A stretch of 64,000 nt of DNA from Lateolabrax maculatus (lineage: Eukaryota; Chordata; Actinopteri; Acropomatiformes; Lateolabracidae). The notes under the pieces were generated by a model. That model had not been told where the DNA came from, searched no databases, and saw only the letters and a list, made by a program, of their open reading frames with translations. The position numbers and the translations under genes were made by a program. Within the stretch, counting starts at the first letter, position 1. Each line of letters opens with the position of its first letter. Location of the stretch: NCBI GenBank assembly GCA_031216445.1, contig CM062205.1:16763001-16827000 (forward strand), read 5' to 3'. Below are positions 1 to 10,606 of the stretch, in pieces.

Positions 1-36
<36 letters not shown>

Positions 37-2360
37 AGACACAGACGTGTCTTAACATTAAATGTCAACGTCTGTGTATGCACGCTTACGCGAAAACAAC
101 CACTGCCCAGAAAGAAACTCTGAACTCGCCACAACAGGCTGTGAGTCTACTTGCTTTTCCACCATTCCCTCTCCTCACTGTTTGCCTGAACACAACCTGA
201 GCTTTATTTCATGACAGAAAACAAATATTAAGTGCACGGCTTTCGGCTTTACCTCTGCTACTGTGTATCTGCCTGGCTCTCGCTTGCTTCTGTTCTTTCA
301 CGTCCCAGATATAATTATAGCTGTCCGAGGGATGATTATATGTTTACTCTGGAAGCTGGCCGACTGCCTGTCCCCAGTCCCTGAGGAGCTGCCTCTCAAA
401 GGGGTTCCTCTTGAAAAGCACCACAAAAGTGGCTACAGCAGTGCTCAAACACATAAGGGAGCAGATAGAACGACTCAAGACACAGAGGAAGATACAGCAA
501 GAAAAGGAGGGAGACAGAGAGAAAGTGCCAGTGCCTTTATATTATAATATCTATGGTCTACTGGTCTACCCACCACACTTGCTTCTTCTCTTGAACAGGC
601 TGGTTAGCAGAATCTGGCCAACAAGCAGCAGAAGAAGGGTGGAATGGAGGTTTTGGGAGTCACAAAATGAATGCCCTTAGAAGACGACAATACATTTATA
701 TTTATACAGACATCAATCCGTCCAACATGCTTCGGAGATATATAATATTGTTCGTGGGAAGCTAAGTGAAAGAACAATGAACAAAAGCATTGACAATTCT
801 GTTGATTCCTCGTTTGCACAAATAGCTTCTATTATCTTTAGTCAGCAAATTGGTCACTAAGAAGCCACGAGCAACAAATATACAAACTATCACTCACTGC
901 AGCCTTACATGTAAGTTATTTTGGGCAGCCTAGCATTAACAAAATTGATGTAGATAATTTTTATGGGTTAAATCATAGCCTTACTATCCACACTTAAACA
1001 CATGTAGTTTTGGTGGTGGCATGGCCAAATGAAGTGTTTTTAATGACTTGAGACAGAATTTGCAGACCACTCGTTCATGTTGCCTAGCAATATCTATTAA
1101 TCTCTCCACGGCTGCTATGCATAAAGGTCCCTTTAGGCCAGGCAAAGGTCATCATTCCACACCTAATTAACACTCCCCACACTCCACACATGCACACACT
1201 GACACCTCATTTGCACCGAATGCATTTTCTTTAGATAAAATCATATACCAGCTTGTTCGAGGGTACAGTAGAATGCAGGTTTGCAGCAAAGCTGGACCAA
1301 AACATGTGCTTATGTCATGCTTTGACTTGTTTACAGTTTGGTATTTCTGAAGGCAGGCAGGGCTGACCTGTAACTGTTAGTTGACTGGTAATCCTTGGGA
1401 ATTTGCTACAGCTAATCACCTCAGCCCTCATAACATGCTCAGAACTGTGGGCCAGTTTGACAGGAATGAGAGCAAAAATTGCACACAAAGAAGCGAAAGG
1501 AGGAAATTCAGTGTCTGCTATCAAATCTGTTCCAACAGTGTATAAACAAATGGATAGTTTGTTGCTGGGCACTGGGAGGACGGAAGGACAAGCCAATAGC
1601 TGACTTTGCAACATTATTTTTGTTGAGCTGTGATCATCAACATAATGTTTGCCTGAGGGGTCCACAGAGTACATGTTGGCTCCAGTAAGGTTAAAAGTTG
1701 GATGTGCACAGCTTGTATATTTGTGGATGTTTGGTTGTAAACTGCTCTTGGTTTCCAGTTACCTAATTTCCTGAATGAGAACAAATAAATAAATACACAC
1801 TTGCATAAAGAGACTTTAGACGACCAAGCACACTCCGGTTTTATCGCCATAATTCTACCTCTCCTACCTCTTTTTTTAGTGAATACACATCAGTTAGCGG
1901 ACGAGTACACACACAAGCGTACACACAGATCCTCCTTTTAGCTGCAGACATACCGAAGCCCACGCATCCAGGCTCGCCTCAGTGCTGTCCTTGTAATGGG
2001 CGGTATCAGTGCTCCTTGAGCCCGGGAAGGACGATAAAAGCCAGGATAGCTGGGTTTTATCTGCTCTGCTGAAAGTCAGCCATTGACACCATGCACTTTA
2101 GAGGAAGTATCACTCAGTAAGAGGACCCATCTATCCTCTCGCCTCCTCAGTGACAGTTAGTTCCCCTTTCTGGGGCAAGATCGGAATCATATTTATTCAC
2201 CAAGTACAAATACACAAAGTTGTATTGACAGCCACTGCGCTTCAATTTAATACTATCGCTAGAAAATTCAATATTCGATGTCAAATAAAATGATGCACTC
2301 TTGGAGTTGATCAGTAACATTGCTTTCCTTTGGACGGAAGGAATTTTGGTTTCAAACAAC
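1..2360. other. Non-coding upstream desert, part 1
   Basis: No gene was recognised. It opens with a (TG)n microsatellite (2-32). The remainder is AT-rich unique-looking sequence with short CA/AC runs (about 1180-1200 and 1905-1930). The short reading frames show no known domain and no splice context. Confidence 0.6.
2..32. repeat. (TG)n microsatellite
   Basis: TG repeated about 15 times at the window edge; it may extend beyond the window. Confidence 0.95.
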
Positions 2361-2760
2361 CTTGGTCTTATTTTTGTGGTTTTGGCTGTCATTTATATTG
2401 GTAATAATAGTGTTGTACTTGAGAAGTTAAAAGCTGAGCTCAGTGACACAGTACTCAGTGACATTACTAAAAAGAAGGAACACGAGCATCGAATGGTCAT
2501 GCAGGTTTCAAACAAACTATCTGTAGTTACTCATGTTTTCTGTACAATGAGGGATTATTACCAACATTTTGGGTGCATTTACTTTTGGTTTTAGATGTTC
2601 AAGACCTGTCTGATCATCAACCGCTCGTGCTTTAGCCCCATCAAACTTAAGTAGCAACGCCCACATGTTCATAGATGTCAGCAATGACTTTGGCGAGTAC
2701 AATGTTATTATAACCAATAGGAATGATGGCCAAAACTACAAAAACAAAACCCAAGTTGTA
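2361..2760. mobile_element. Palindromic interspersed repeat, copy 1 (MITE-like)
   Basis: The left arm (about 2361-2425) reads CTTATTTTTGTGGTTTTGGC and so on to TTGTACTTG. The right arm (about 2672-2758) is its diverged reverse complement, containing GAGTACAATGTTATTATAACC and CCAAAACTACAAAAAC. The same arm occurs at 7003-7080 and 48608-48683, and inverted at 7201-7275. Inverted ends and multiple copies indicate a non-autonomous repeat. No coding capacity is seen. The family is named only by structure. Confidence 0.65.
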
Positions 2761-3814
2761 ATGAATTACATACTGCTGCTTTTAACAGACCAACTGTAAA
2801 TGACAGAAGGTGTAGTGAGTTTGAATTCCTCGTTGACAGGAAGTGTGTGAAATCAGAAAGCCCAGTCTTATCTACTGTATGGTGTTCACATTGGCTCACT
2901 TATGGCTAACAATGACTCAGTGTCTCCCGTTTAGGGTCTTTATCCATCCAAACTGGTTGTTTTTGTTGGCATTGTAGTGAATTTAATTCTTTCGCAATCA
3001 CCCACTTCACCAACGGCAACCTCAACAAAACAGTCAATCACGGGCAGCGCCTATTTTTACCGACAGACAAAAGGAACAAAACCGGAGTTGGTGGGTTTGT
3101 CCACCATAATTTGATTGCTGACAAGTGAGGGGAAAAAGGTCTGTCAGCTTAGCGACGATACCCAACAAAGGGCAATCTCATTGTAAACGTTGTAGCACTC
3201 AATTGCTGGATGATGGGGCGCTGGACAATGGAACAGCAGGCAGCGCTGGGCATGGCGAGGGCCCTCCCTGCGGCTCTCTACTGCAGTAATGACAGCCTAA
3301 GTGCCAACAGCAGGTGTCTTCCATTCAAGGCTGGGCAGGTTAATAAAGTTTCTCCCTGAAAGTCAATAAACAAGAGCTTGTTCACACACTGGCTAATTGT
3401 ACTCGTTCTTGTCCGTGCTCTCTCTCTCTTTCTCGCTCTCATGCCTACCCCTCACTCTCTCTCCGTCTCTCGTCCTCCCTCTGCTTGTCTGCAGTTTGTG
3501 TGAAGAGAGCAAACACATGATGGAAGATAGATTGTAGAAAATACAGAACTGAAGAGAAACCGGACCTTCCAGGTTCCGTCCCAGGAGTAAGAAAACCAAG
3601 TTCAGCAAGAACTGTTACATCAAAATCTTGCTTAACTGTTATGTGGTTTACTTAATTTGTCTACTATGCTATATTCTATTTTCATTACTTAATATTTCTG
3701 TTCCAGCTGCCTTTAACAAACACCACTTCCCACACGGCAAAGACTGTTGCAGGTTAAACATCACCAGCTCAGACAGGAGCGAGTCACTGCACTTTTTGCT
3801 ACTTTCTACCTTCA
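2761..3814. other. Non-coding stretch with a candidate conserved block
   Basis: No gene was recognised. Positions 3010-3380 form a mixed-composition, repeat-free block with homeodomain/HMG-type motifs (TAATTTGATTG, CAATTGCTGG, TAATGACAG, TTAATAAAG), listed as an enhancer candidate in the findings. A TC-rich run lies at 3418-3480. Confidence 0.5.
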
Positions 3815-3985
3815 GCTTCATCTTTGCATCAGATATGGTTTGGTAAAGGGGAATATGAGTGTGCCTGTGTGTGTGTGTGTGTGTGGGTGAAAGAGAGACA
3901 CTGATGAGTTCACAGTTCCTGGTATTAAGTTTAGTCAATCTACTGTTGTATAAGTAAAGCAAGCAGCTTCCTGAGGCCAGTCACG
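3815..3985 (+). repeat. Diverged duplicated repeat, copy A
   Basis: It shares with 5895-6085 the ordered blocks CATCTTTGCATCAGAT, GTAAAGG-AATAT-GAGTG, a (TG)n tract, GTTCACAGTTCC, GTTTAGTCAATCT-CTGTTGTAT and AAGCAAGCAGCT. The microsatellite sits at the same internal position in both copies. This is an interspersed repeat or an old local duplication in direct orientation, about 2.1 kb apart. Confidence 0.75.
3866..3886. repeat. (TG)n microsatellite
   Basis: About ten TG units inside copy A of the duplicated repeat. Confidence 0.9.
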
Positions 3986-5430
3986 GCAGCACAGCCAAAT
4001 ATTCCTGGGAATTATGTTCATTTTGAATGAATCTGCAACTCACCATTTGATTCTAGTGTCAGCACTCAGTGACAGTGCGGGAAGTAGTGTCCCCTTTATG
4101 TCGGTAACTGGAAATCAAAGATGTGGTCTGGACATGTATTGCATACAAATTCCGTGCAGGAGACATGTGACATCAAGTCATAAGTTTTTTTATTTTATTT
4201 TTATTAACATAAACACGATCTTTCCCTAACCATACCCAAGCTTTTCAGTTGGCTAACCTAGTTTATCTTTGCTATAACCACAATCTTTCCCTGACCATAA
4301 CCATACCATATAGTGCTTATCACAGATAAAGAAAAAACAGTTATAATGACGTATAAAAAGTGCTCTGCTATGCTGGATAAATGTTTAAAAAATCTAAAAT
4401 GCTTGGTTAAGGTTAGCGATAGATTGTGACAATGTCTGATTAATAAAGGGACGGTATTGTGGACCCCTGGACAAAAGTTAGAGGCTCAACATGCCTAACC
4501 ATTACCATACTTTACGCACACATGCAGTACTTCCTACACGGGACTCGTCCAATACAGATGTAATTCTTAGGGAGCGGTTCCGTCATGGGTTTCGTGTTGT
4601 TGAGAAATGAGATGATCTGTGCAAGTTCAATTAGTGTACAGGATCAAACATTGTATACAACTGGGAATTTCGAAATACGATTTCTGAAAATTCCCAGACA
4701 CTTCCTCTGATGTGGAACCTGTCAGATCTACTTGTAATCCCCTTTGTGCACACTGACCATCCTCTGTGTTATTGATATCGGTCACATACGTTTTGTTGCA
4801 ATTCTTTCTCTGCATCGCTCTATCTAACTCAAGTCTCTGAAGCTTGTGTTCCATCTTTAACAAGAGCCAAGTAAACAACTCCTTATGTTAAAGGGGGGAA
4901 AAAAATGAGTGGAGCAGCCAGGGAAGTCAGTGGAAAAGCTTTCACAGAGAGAAAGACAGAGGGACAGAAAGAGAGAAAGGAGGGATGGAAGAAAAAAAAG
5001 AAACTCCAATAACACAACCATGCAGCAAATTGGTTCAGTGCAGTGAACCTGTGTTCTGTGTTTGGGCAGGCAATAAGCAAAACGGGGGAACATGAAATGA
5101 TATCTCAGCGCATTTATCTTGATAAGAGCAGAGGATGTTGAGGCGTAATAGGAACAACATGGCTGGTAATGAGAGGAACACGGCATGATGGAGGAGTAGA
5201 CATGGATTACCAGCATTCCTCTTGATGGGGTTTTATGGAGGAAAAAAAAAGAATAGAGCTCCCTCGTTTATTTGATTTTAGAGGTTGTGGTTGGGGAGAA
5301 AAAAAGCTAGATAAATGCATGTTTCATCAGGGCTAAATATTTCCACCCTGTGAAAAAATGCCGGAAAGCAAACACAAGCCAGATTGTGGACTAGTGGTAG
5401 GACGATTGTGGGTATTTGTTTACATGTTAC
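3986..5430. other. Non-coding stretch
   Basis: Apart from the repeat at 4180-4340, nothing is recognised. A GA-rich purine run (about 4940-5005) gives a misleading reading frame on the opposite strand. Confidence 0.6.
4180..4340 (+). repeat. Interspersed repeat ('CGATCTTTCCCTAACC' type), + orientation
   Basis: It contains ACGATCTTTCCCTAACCATACCC and, about 65 bp later, CACAATCTTTCCCTGACCATA, so it has two internal units. The reverse complement of 55171-55250 carries the matching blocks in order (CACAATCTTTCTCTAAC, CCAAGTAGTTTT, TTGCCTAAACCTAA). I recognise this from memory as a common percomorph repeat. Confidence 0.55.
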
Positions 5431-5481
5431 TGTGTGTGTGTGTGTGTGTGGGTGTGTGTGTGTATGTGTGTGTTTGTGTGT
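5431..5481. repeat. (TG)n microsatellite, interrupted
   Basis: A TG-rich tract with GG, TA and TT interruptions. The reverse strand gives a His-Thr-rich spurious reading frame. Confidence 0.9.
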
Positions 5482-5894
5482 CTGTCTTCGCAAATAAATA
5501 CCAAGCCTAACCGCTCTCCATGGCATAGCAGGTGCTTCTAAAACAATGGTAGCTTAATGTTACTGTTTACCAAAGCTGCTCCCCCTGCTTTTACTCTGAA
5601 GTGTTTAACAAATAAAAGAGAGGACGGATGAGGCAGAAGATTGATTAGAAGTATTCAAGAACTGGGAAGAAGAGGGGTGGATTGTTTGAGCCTGAAGTGA
5701 ACACATTCATCGCTGACAGGTTTGCTAAAAGACTTCCATCAAAGTGAAAGATTTCTTCATAATCTTCCCTGTCTCTTCACATGCCAAGAAATCGGTAGCT
5801 CCCTCTGTTCTGTTTTTTTCTGCAGATCCTCAAAGTAATCTCAGTCCTTTAGTGTTTTTCTATGTTCAGATCTGTTACTTTTCTTTCCGTTTTG

Positions 5895-5937
5895 GCGTCA
5901 TCTTTGCATCAGATCTGTTTTGTAAAGGAAAATATAT

Positions 5938-5980
<43 letters not shown>

Positions 5981-6085
5981 AGGTCACACAGACACAATGA
6001 TGCAGCTCACTGGTGTGTTCACAGTTCCCGGTGTTAGGTTTAGTCAATCTCCTGTTGTATCCACAAAGCAAGCAGCTCCCTCGCA
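5895..6085 (+). repeat. Diverged duplicated repeat, copy B
   Basis: Partner of 3815-3985 with the same block order. Its (TG)n tract (5940-5979) is about twice as long as in copy A, and it has an extra CAGGTCACACAGACAC segment after the microsatellite. Confidence 0.75.
5940..5979. repeat. (TG)n microsatellite
   Basis: An uninterrupted TG tract of about 20 units within copy B of the duplicated repeat. Confidence 0.95.
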
Positions 6086-7002
6086 TTTCTGGAATGACTC
6101 ACATTTCTTCACTCTCTGTCCTTTTTTTAATTATTGCTGATCTCCTTATGGGTTCCAAAGCCCCGAAGTGTCCCCCGCCCCCCCCTCCCTTCCTCCCTTC
6201 TGACTCGATGTTTCTGCCGTGTCACTGTCGGAAACTGAGGTGAGATCAAGAGAAAGCAAATCCACCGAGCTGCAGAGAAAGGATACTCCCGTCTCGGTCA
6301 TCTGGACTCCATTTTGTTTCCTTTAGATGTTATCATTTTGTCATAGTGCTTTGCAATCAAACAATAAAGTGGCAAGATTAGGGAAAAGAACCCCTGTTAT
6401 GTGAGTGGATTAAAGTGTTTAAAAATAAACAGGCCTTGTAAGATGAGAACTGTTAATTTTCTCAATGCTACATCACCAGTGCCAAGTCTTTATTTCATAA
6501 ACAAGATTAAATACCACTTGATGTCATCACTGACACATGTTTTTCCCATGCCCTCTGACAGCAGCACTGGTATACAAAAACAGATTCATGTCAAGAAAGT
6601 GGAGAGATGAGATTTTATCCCACTGCTTGTCTGAGAACAGAAGTAGTAAGGTAATTGAGCTGCATAGTTTAGAATAAAAAGGATTACTACAAGAGGTAAT
6701 GTCGCTAAAATATGGGGAAGCTCTCATTTGTTATTAGTGTCACCATTAATTATACCAATACCAATAAAGTTTGTTTTATACATGAAAGCCAAATTACACA
6801 TTTAATCAATACAATAGTTTCTATATGCTATTCATACAGCATTAAAAGTAAATGTAAATTTGATTTTCAGAAGATTGGCATACACAGGCCACTGGCATTC
6901 CCAAACCAGATGAGACATATAATCCCTCCAGCATGTTCTGAGTCTCCAACCAGTTGGATGTGCCCAGAAAACCTCCAAAGGGAGGAACCCAGGTATAAAT
7001 CC
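6086..7002. other. Non-coding stretch
   Basis: AT-rich, with a C-rich patch (CCCCCGCCCCCCCCTCCC) at about 6172-6189. No gene or recognised element. Confidence 0.6.
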
Positions 7003-7280
7003 AATCTTATTTTTGTATTTTTCGGCTATCATTTCTATCAGTTATGTTAACATTTACTTAACAACGTGATTGCTGAGATGGAGACATGGCAACATTGCTG
7101 CAAAGAAGTCCAACATGGCTTTTCTTTTCTCTTCAAAATATATTTGGCTAAACTGGAGGTTTGATTAAAACATGTATGATCATCTGACTGCATCTTTTAG
7201 TGATGTTAGCAGCAATTAATATGGTGAGTACAATGTTATTATTACTGAATGGAATGATGACCAAAACTAAGAAGATATGA
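7003..7280. mobile_element. Palindromic interspersed repeat, copy 2 (MITE-like)
   Basis: The left arm at 7003-7080 (CAATCTTATTTTTGTATTT to GATTGCTGAGAT) and the inverted right arm at 7201-7275 (AGCAATTAATATGGTGAGTACAATG to CCAAAACTAAG) match the arms of the 2361-2760 element. The internal segment is about 120 bp, shorter than in copy 1. The imperfect direct repeats at 7360-7391 and 7561-7591 (TTGAGTT-AGATTGTTTTGTCA) lie just downstream and may belong to the same element. Confidence 0.65.
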
Positions 7281-9714
7281 CTGAAATTGAGCTAAACTGA
7301 AATATTCTTTCTGGTTTTGGTAACAGTAGATGACAACTCAAACTCCCAAATAAGCGAGCGTGGGTACATTGAGTTTAGATTGTTTTGTCAGTATGCTTTA
7401 AACAATGTGCTTCATCACTGAACAGCGTCTTAACCTTCCTCTGTCCAAAACACTCACAATGCTGGAGTTTTTGGCTACATCCAACAATTTTTATAAATTT
7501 CCAAAACTGAACAATTTAAGAGCTGATTGGTCAGATGTTCAGAGGTGAAAAAGTAAGAGTAAGTGGACCTTGAGTTGAGATTGTTTTGTCAAAGTTGTAA
7601 TAAATCATAATTATCCTTTCAATTCTTCAACGGTGCATAATTCTCCTTCATCTGTAGTTTTTCTATAATTGTTACTACAACTTTTATCACAATTAAAGCC
7701 TGCTACTGTGGCCTGTCATGTACCATTATCCATTATCTGCCCAAAGCTGTTAGATCTGAGTATCTCAGCAAATGGAGGAGTGTATTATTTGCAGCAGAGG
7801 CCGATTAGCCAGAATCTCACCTGCAGATTTATTTTCTGGGGGCTGAATGCCGGCTGACAGAAAGTAACTCACTACTTTTCGCACATTATCCTTATCACCT
7901 TAGACTCAGTTAAATCACCACTGTAATGGCTGCCATGTTTTCCTATCTTGCTACCATCAGTTATCCCCTTCTCTCTTCCTCCCCTGGCCATCACCCCCTT
8001 CTCCCTATGTTTCCCAGTGGTTGGTTTTTTTTTTCTCCACTTTTTCCTTGATTTCCTCCAATCTGCCCCACGGAGACTGAGCCAGAGCACCTGCAAGTGC
8101 TCACTTTGAAAGATGTTGCAGGCCCAAGAATGCGCACAGTAAACACACGAGAGCTGTATTTATAATAAATCAGCTTTATGGCCCTCTGATGGAGGTGATA
8201 TCAGTGAAATTTATGCTGAGAGACCTCACCGTCCTTAGCAAAACAGCTGCGAGATAGCACTACACCCCCACCCCACCACCACCTTCACCCCACCTCCCCG
8301 CCACCGCCGCCCGCCCCACCCCAGCGAATAGCCTGGTCTGACTGGGGTTAGAGAGCCCAACACAGTCCTCTCTATGTGGTGGGGCCTGCGGTCCCTGGAA
8401 CGGTAAAGTCCAGACTGAAATAGAGTGTGGGCAGGGTGGCGGTAGTGGGTAACAGTGTGTGTGTGTGTCTCTCTGTGGTTGTGTGTATGTGCAGTCATAC
8501 GTGTATTTAATGTAGGCTGGGTTGCACAAATAGCATGAGCCTCATTGAAGAGACCGGACGAGTTGTCGGAGAGTTTTAAGATATATCAGCGCCCAGTGAC
8601 TCCAGACCCATTATCTCCCTGATTCTGGGTCATTCCTCACGATCTCGCTCAAAGTTAAAACAGCTTGGTCACGGAGCGATCGCCTTAAAACCTTACACTG
8701 AGACCCAGAATAGGAGAAAAAAAGTGGGCTTAATAAATTCACACATACTGTACTACATATGCTGTCACAAGTACGGATGCACACACACACACACACACAC
8801 GCTGCTACTCCCTTGATCATCCAGCCTCCTTCAACCGGCCCATATGGTTTCTGTCACTGCCAGCGAATGGACAGAAAACAAATTTAAAAGCAATGATGTC
8901 ACAGCCATGTCTGCGTTGTACGGTTTCACCTTACAGAACCCATTCCCATCATTCCATGATGAAAGGTGACCACCCGCCATTATTTGGTTTCCAACAGATG
9001 CAGGCAATAATAACAACGGCTGAGGCCCCGATGGTTAGAAGTGTTCTTAAAGCCTCTAAAACGCTGTGGAGTTACACATAATCAAGCCCCAAAATAAACC
9101 ACGTAAACAGTGAATTACTGTGTTTTCCTCTGATGTCATCTCCTGCCCGCCTTGCCAAGAAGGGTGCAGCAGCTTCTGTAAATGTTTGTTGTCCTTTTGT
9201 CAACAACCCCTCTTGAGGAGCCCTCATTCAAACATGTTTGCCAATTTGGTATCACGCCGAAATGACACAAAGGTGGATGAGCAAAATCTGAGTGAGTCCC
9301 CTCGGCCAACTGTATGTAATGATGATTACATAGTGGAAGAACACTGAATCCTTACTGGGTAAAAGAGGCAAATTTTGTTGTTCTCTCCCCTCCTTTTGCA
9401 ACCACTGTTGAAGTGCCTTTGAGCTTGGCACTTAATAATAATTGCTAAGTGGTTTGCAGTAAAAGACCACCGTTGTACACAAAATGTGTGAATGCCTCCA
9501 GCTGAATAACTGAAGGCAGGCAATTACAGGAAAAGGTCACACATTCTAGGTTCCTCTAAAGCCTTGTTTAGACCGAAAGCTTTAAAATAAAACACATGGG
9601 TGTGGGTGTGTAATTAAAGGTAACAGTGAGAAAATGAAATATGATCCAGGAAATCTAGTTTGATTCACACATCCATAAGTCTGAAGGCTTATCAGTTGCC
9701 AAAACACTGCATAG
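7281..9714. other. Non-coding stretch
   Basis: No gene was recognised. It holds a C-rich run (about 8263-8325) that gives Pro/Gly-rich spurious frames, a short TG run at 8454-8468, and (CA)n at 8779-8800. Confidence 0.6.
8779..8800. repeat. (CA)n microsatellite
   Basis: About eleven CA units. Confidence 0.9.
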
Positions 9715-10118
9715 CAGCTGCGGGGGAAAGTAAGTAAAAGTACTTTACTCAAATACTGAGGTACTCAACTTGAGTAATTCAATTTCATGCTACTTCATAC
9801 TTTGATTCCACAATTCAGACGGACATATTGTACTTTTTACTCCAATGCATTTATCAGACAGCTACAAGTAACTTTTGTAGAATAAGATTTTAAATAAAAA
9901 AACATCTTCGGTTTATAAAATATGATGCATTTTTGTAAATTAAACTACGAAACAGTACAAACATTGTTAAAAATAGCTCCAGTAAAATACTACATTAATG
10001 TATCAGCAGTAATAATAATGCAATAATACACTATAATATATATAACAATATTTGTTGCTACTTTTACTAAATAATTTTAGATTTTAAGTAAAGAATCTGA
10101 ATACTTCTGCCATCACTG
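9715..10118 (+). mobile_element. hAT-like MITE of the percomorph 'AAGTACTTTTACTCAAGTA' type
   Basis: It begins CAGCTGCGGGGGAAAGTAAG and ends GAATACTTCTGCCATCACTG, imperfect inverted ends starting with CAG as in hAT elements. Inside are the hallmark stretches AGTACTTTACTCAAATACTGAGGTAC, TTGTACTTTTTACTCCAATGCATTTATC, TATAAAATATGATGCATT and GTAAAGAATCTGAATACTTC. From memory this is one of the commonest short repeats in percomorph fish. It has no coding capacity. An 8-bp target duplication was looked for and not found, so it is an old or end-eroded copy. Confidence 0.8.
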
Positions 10119-10150
10119 AACAGTGGTTTTTAATACTATGGGACAGAAGT

Positions 10151-10190
10151 TGATCTTTATCCAGAGTTTTACAATTCTGGATAAAGATCA
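10151..10190. repeat. Perfect 15-bp inverted repeat (hairpin)
   Basis: TGATCTTTATCCAGA at 10151-10165 and its exact reverse complement at 10176-10190 are separated by a 10-base loop. It lies in the gap between two MITEs. It has no T-run after the stem and no recognised function. Confidence 0.9.
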
Positions 10191-10261
10191 CTGTGACTGT
10201 CATTGCCATTTTCATAAAACAGCAGAATAATGTTATTCACATTACAAAGCACTCTACCAGG

Positions 10262-10598
10262 CAGGGCTGTAGCTACCACTGAGGACACTGGGGTCATGTC
10301 CTTGGTAATATTTCTGGGAAATTTGGGGATTTAGTGACACCAGGAGAAGTTTATATTCTCCAGTTACACATATATTACATATAATATTTTTTTTTTTTCA
10401 AGACTGGTTTTAACATTTCCCAGAGTAAATATCATAGACTTTGACTGTTTCGGTGGCAAAAAAAATGGAATTGTAATATAATTATAATATCAGAGAAGGC
10501 TTGAAGACTTAAGAACATAATGCAGGGTGATACGGTTTACATGAAATATATTTGGACATATAAATGAAATATACTGGTTTTTCCTGGCTACAGCCCTG
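10262..10598. mobile_element. hAT-type MITE with terminal inverted repeats and 8-bp target duplication
   Basis: The 337-bp element starts CAGGGCTGTAGCTA and ends TGGCTACAGCCCTG, which are inverted repeats matching at 13 of 14 positions. The flanking octamers are CTACCAGG (10254-10261) and CCACCAGG (10599-10606), a 7-of-8 match. A CAGGG terminus plus an 8-bp duplication is the signature of hAT transposons. The interior is AT-rich with a poly-T run and no transposase, so it is non-autonomous. Confidence 0.75.
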
Positions 10599-10606
10599 CC
10601 ACCAGG

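Noticed and set aside
5278..5526. His-Thr-rich minus-strand frames, here and at other CA tracts (8235-8529, 25010-25345, 45080-45387, 56077-56332)
   Set aside because: They are translations of (CA/TG)n microsatellites, not genes.
9707..10126. 8-bp target duplication for the 9715-10118 MITE
   Set aside because: The flanking octamers CTGCATAG and AACAGTGG do not match.
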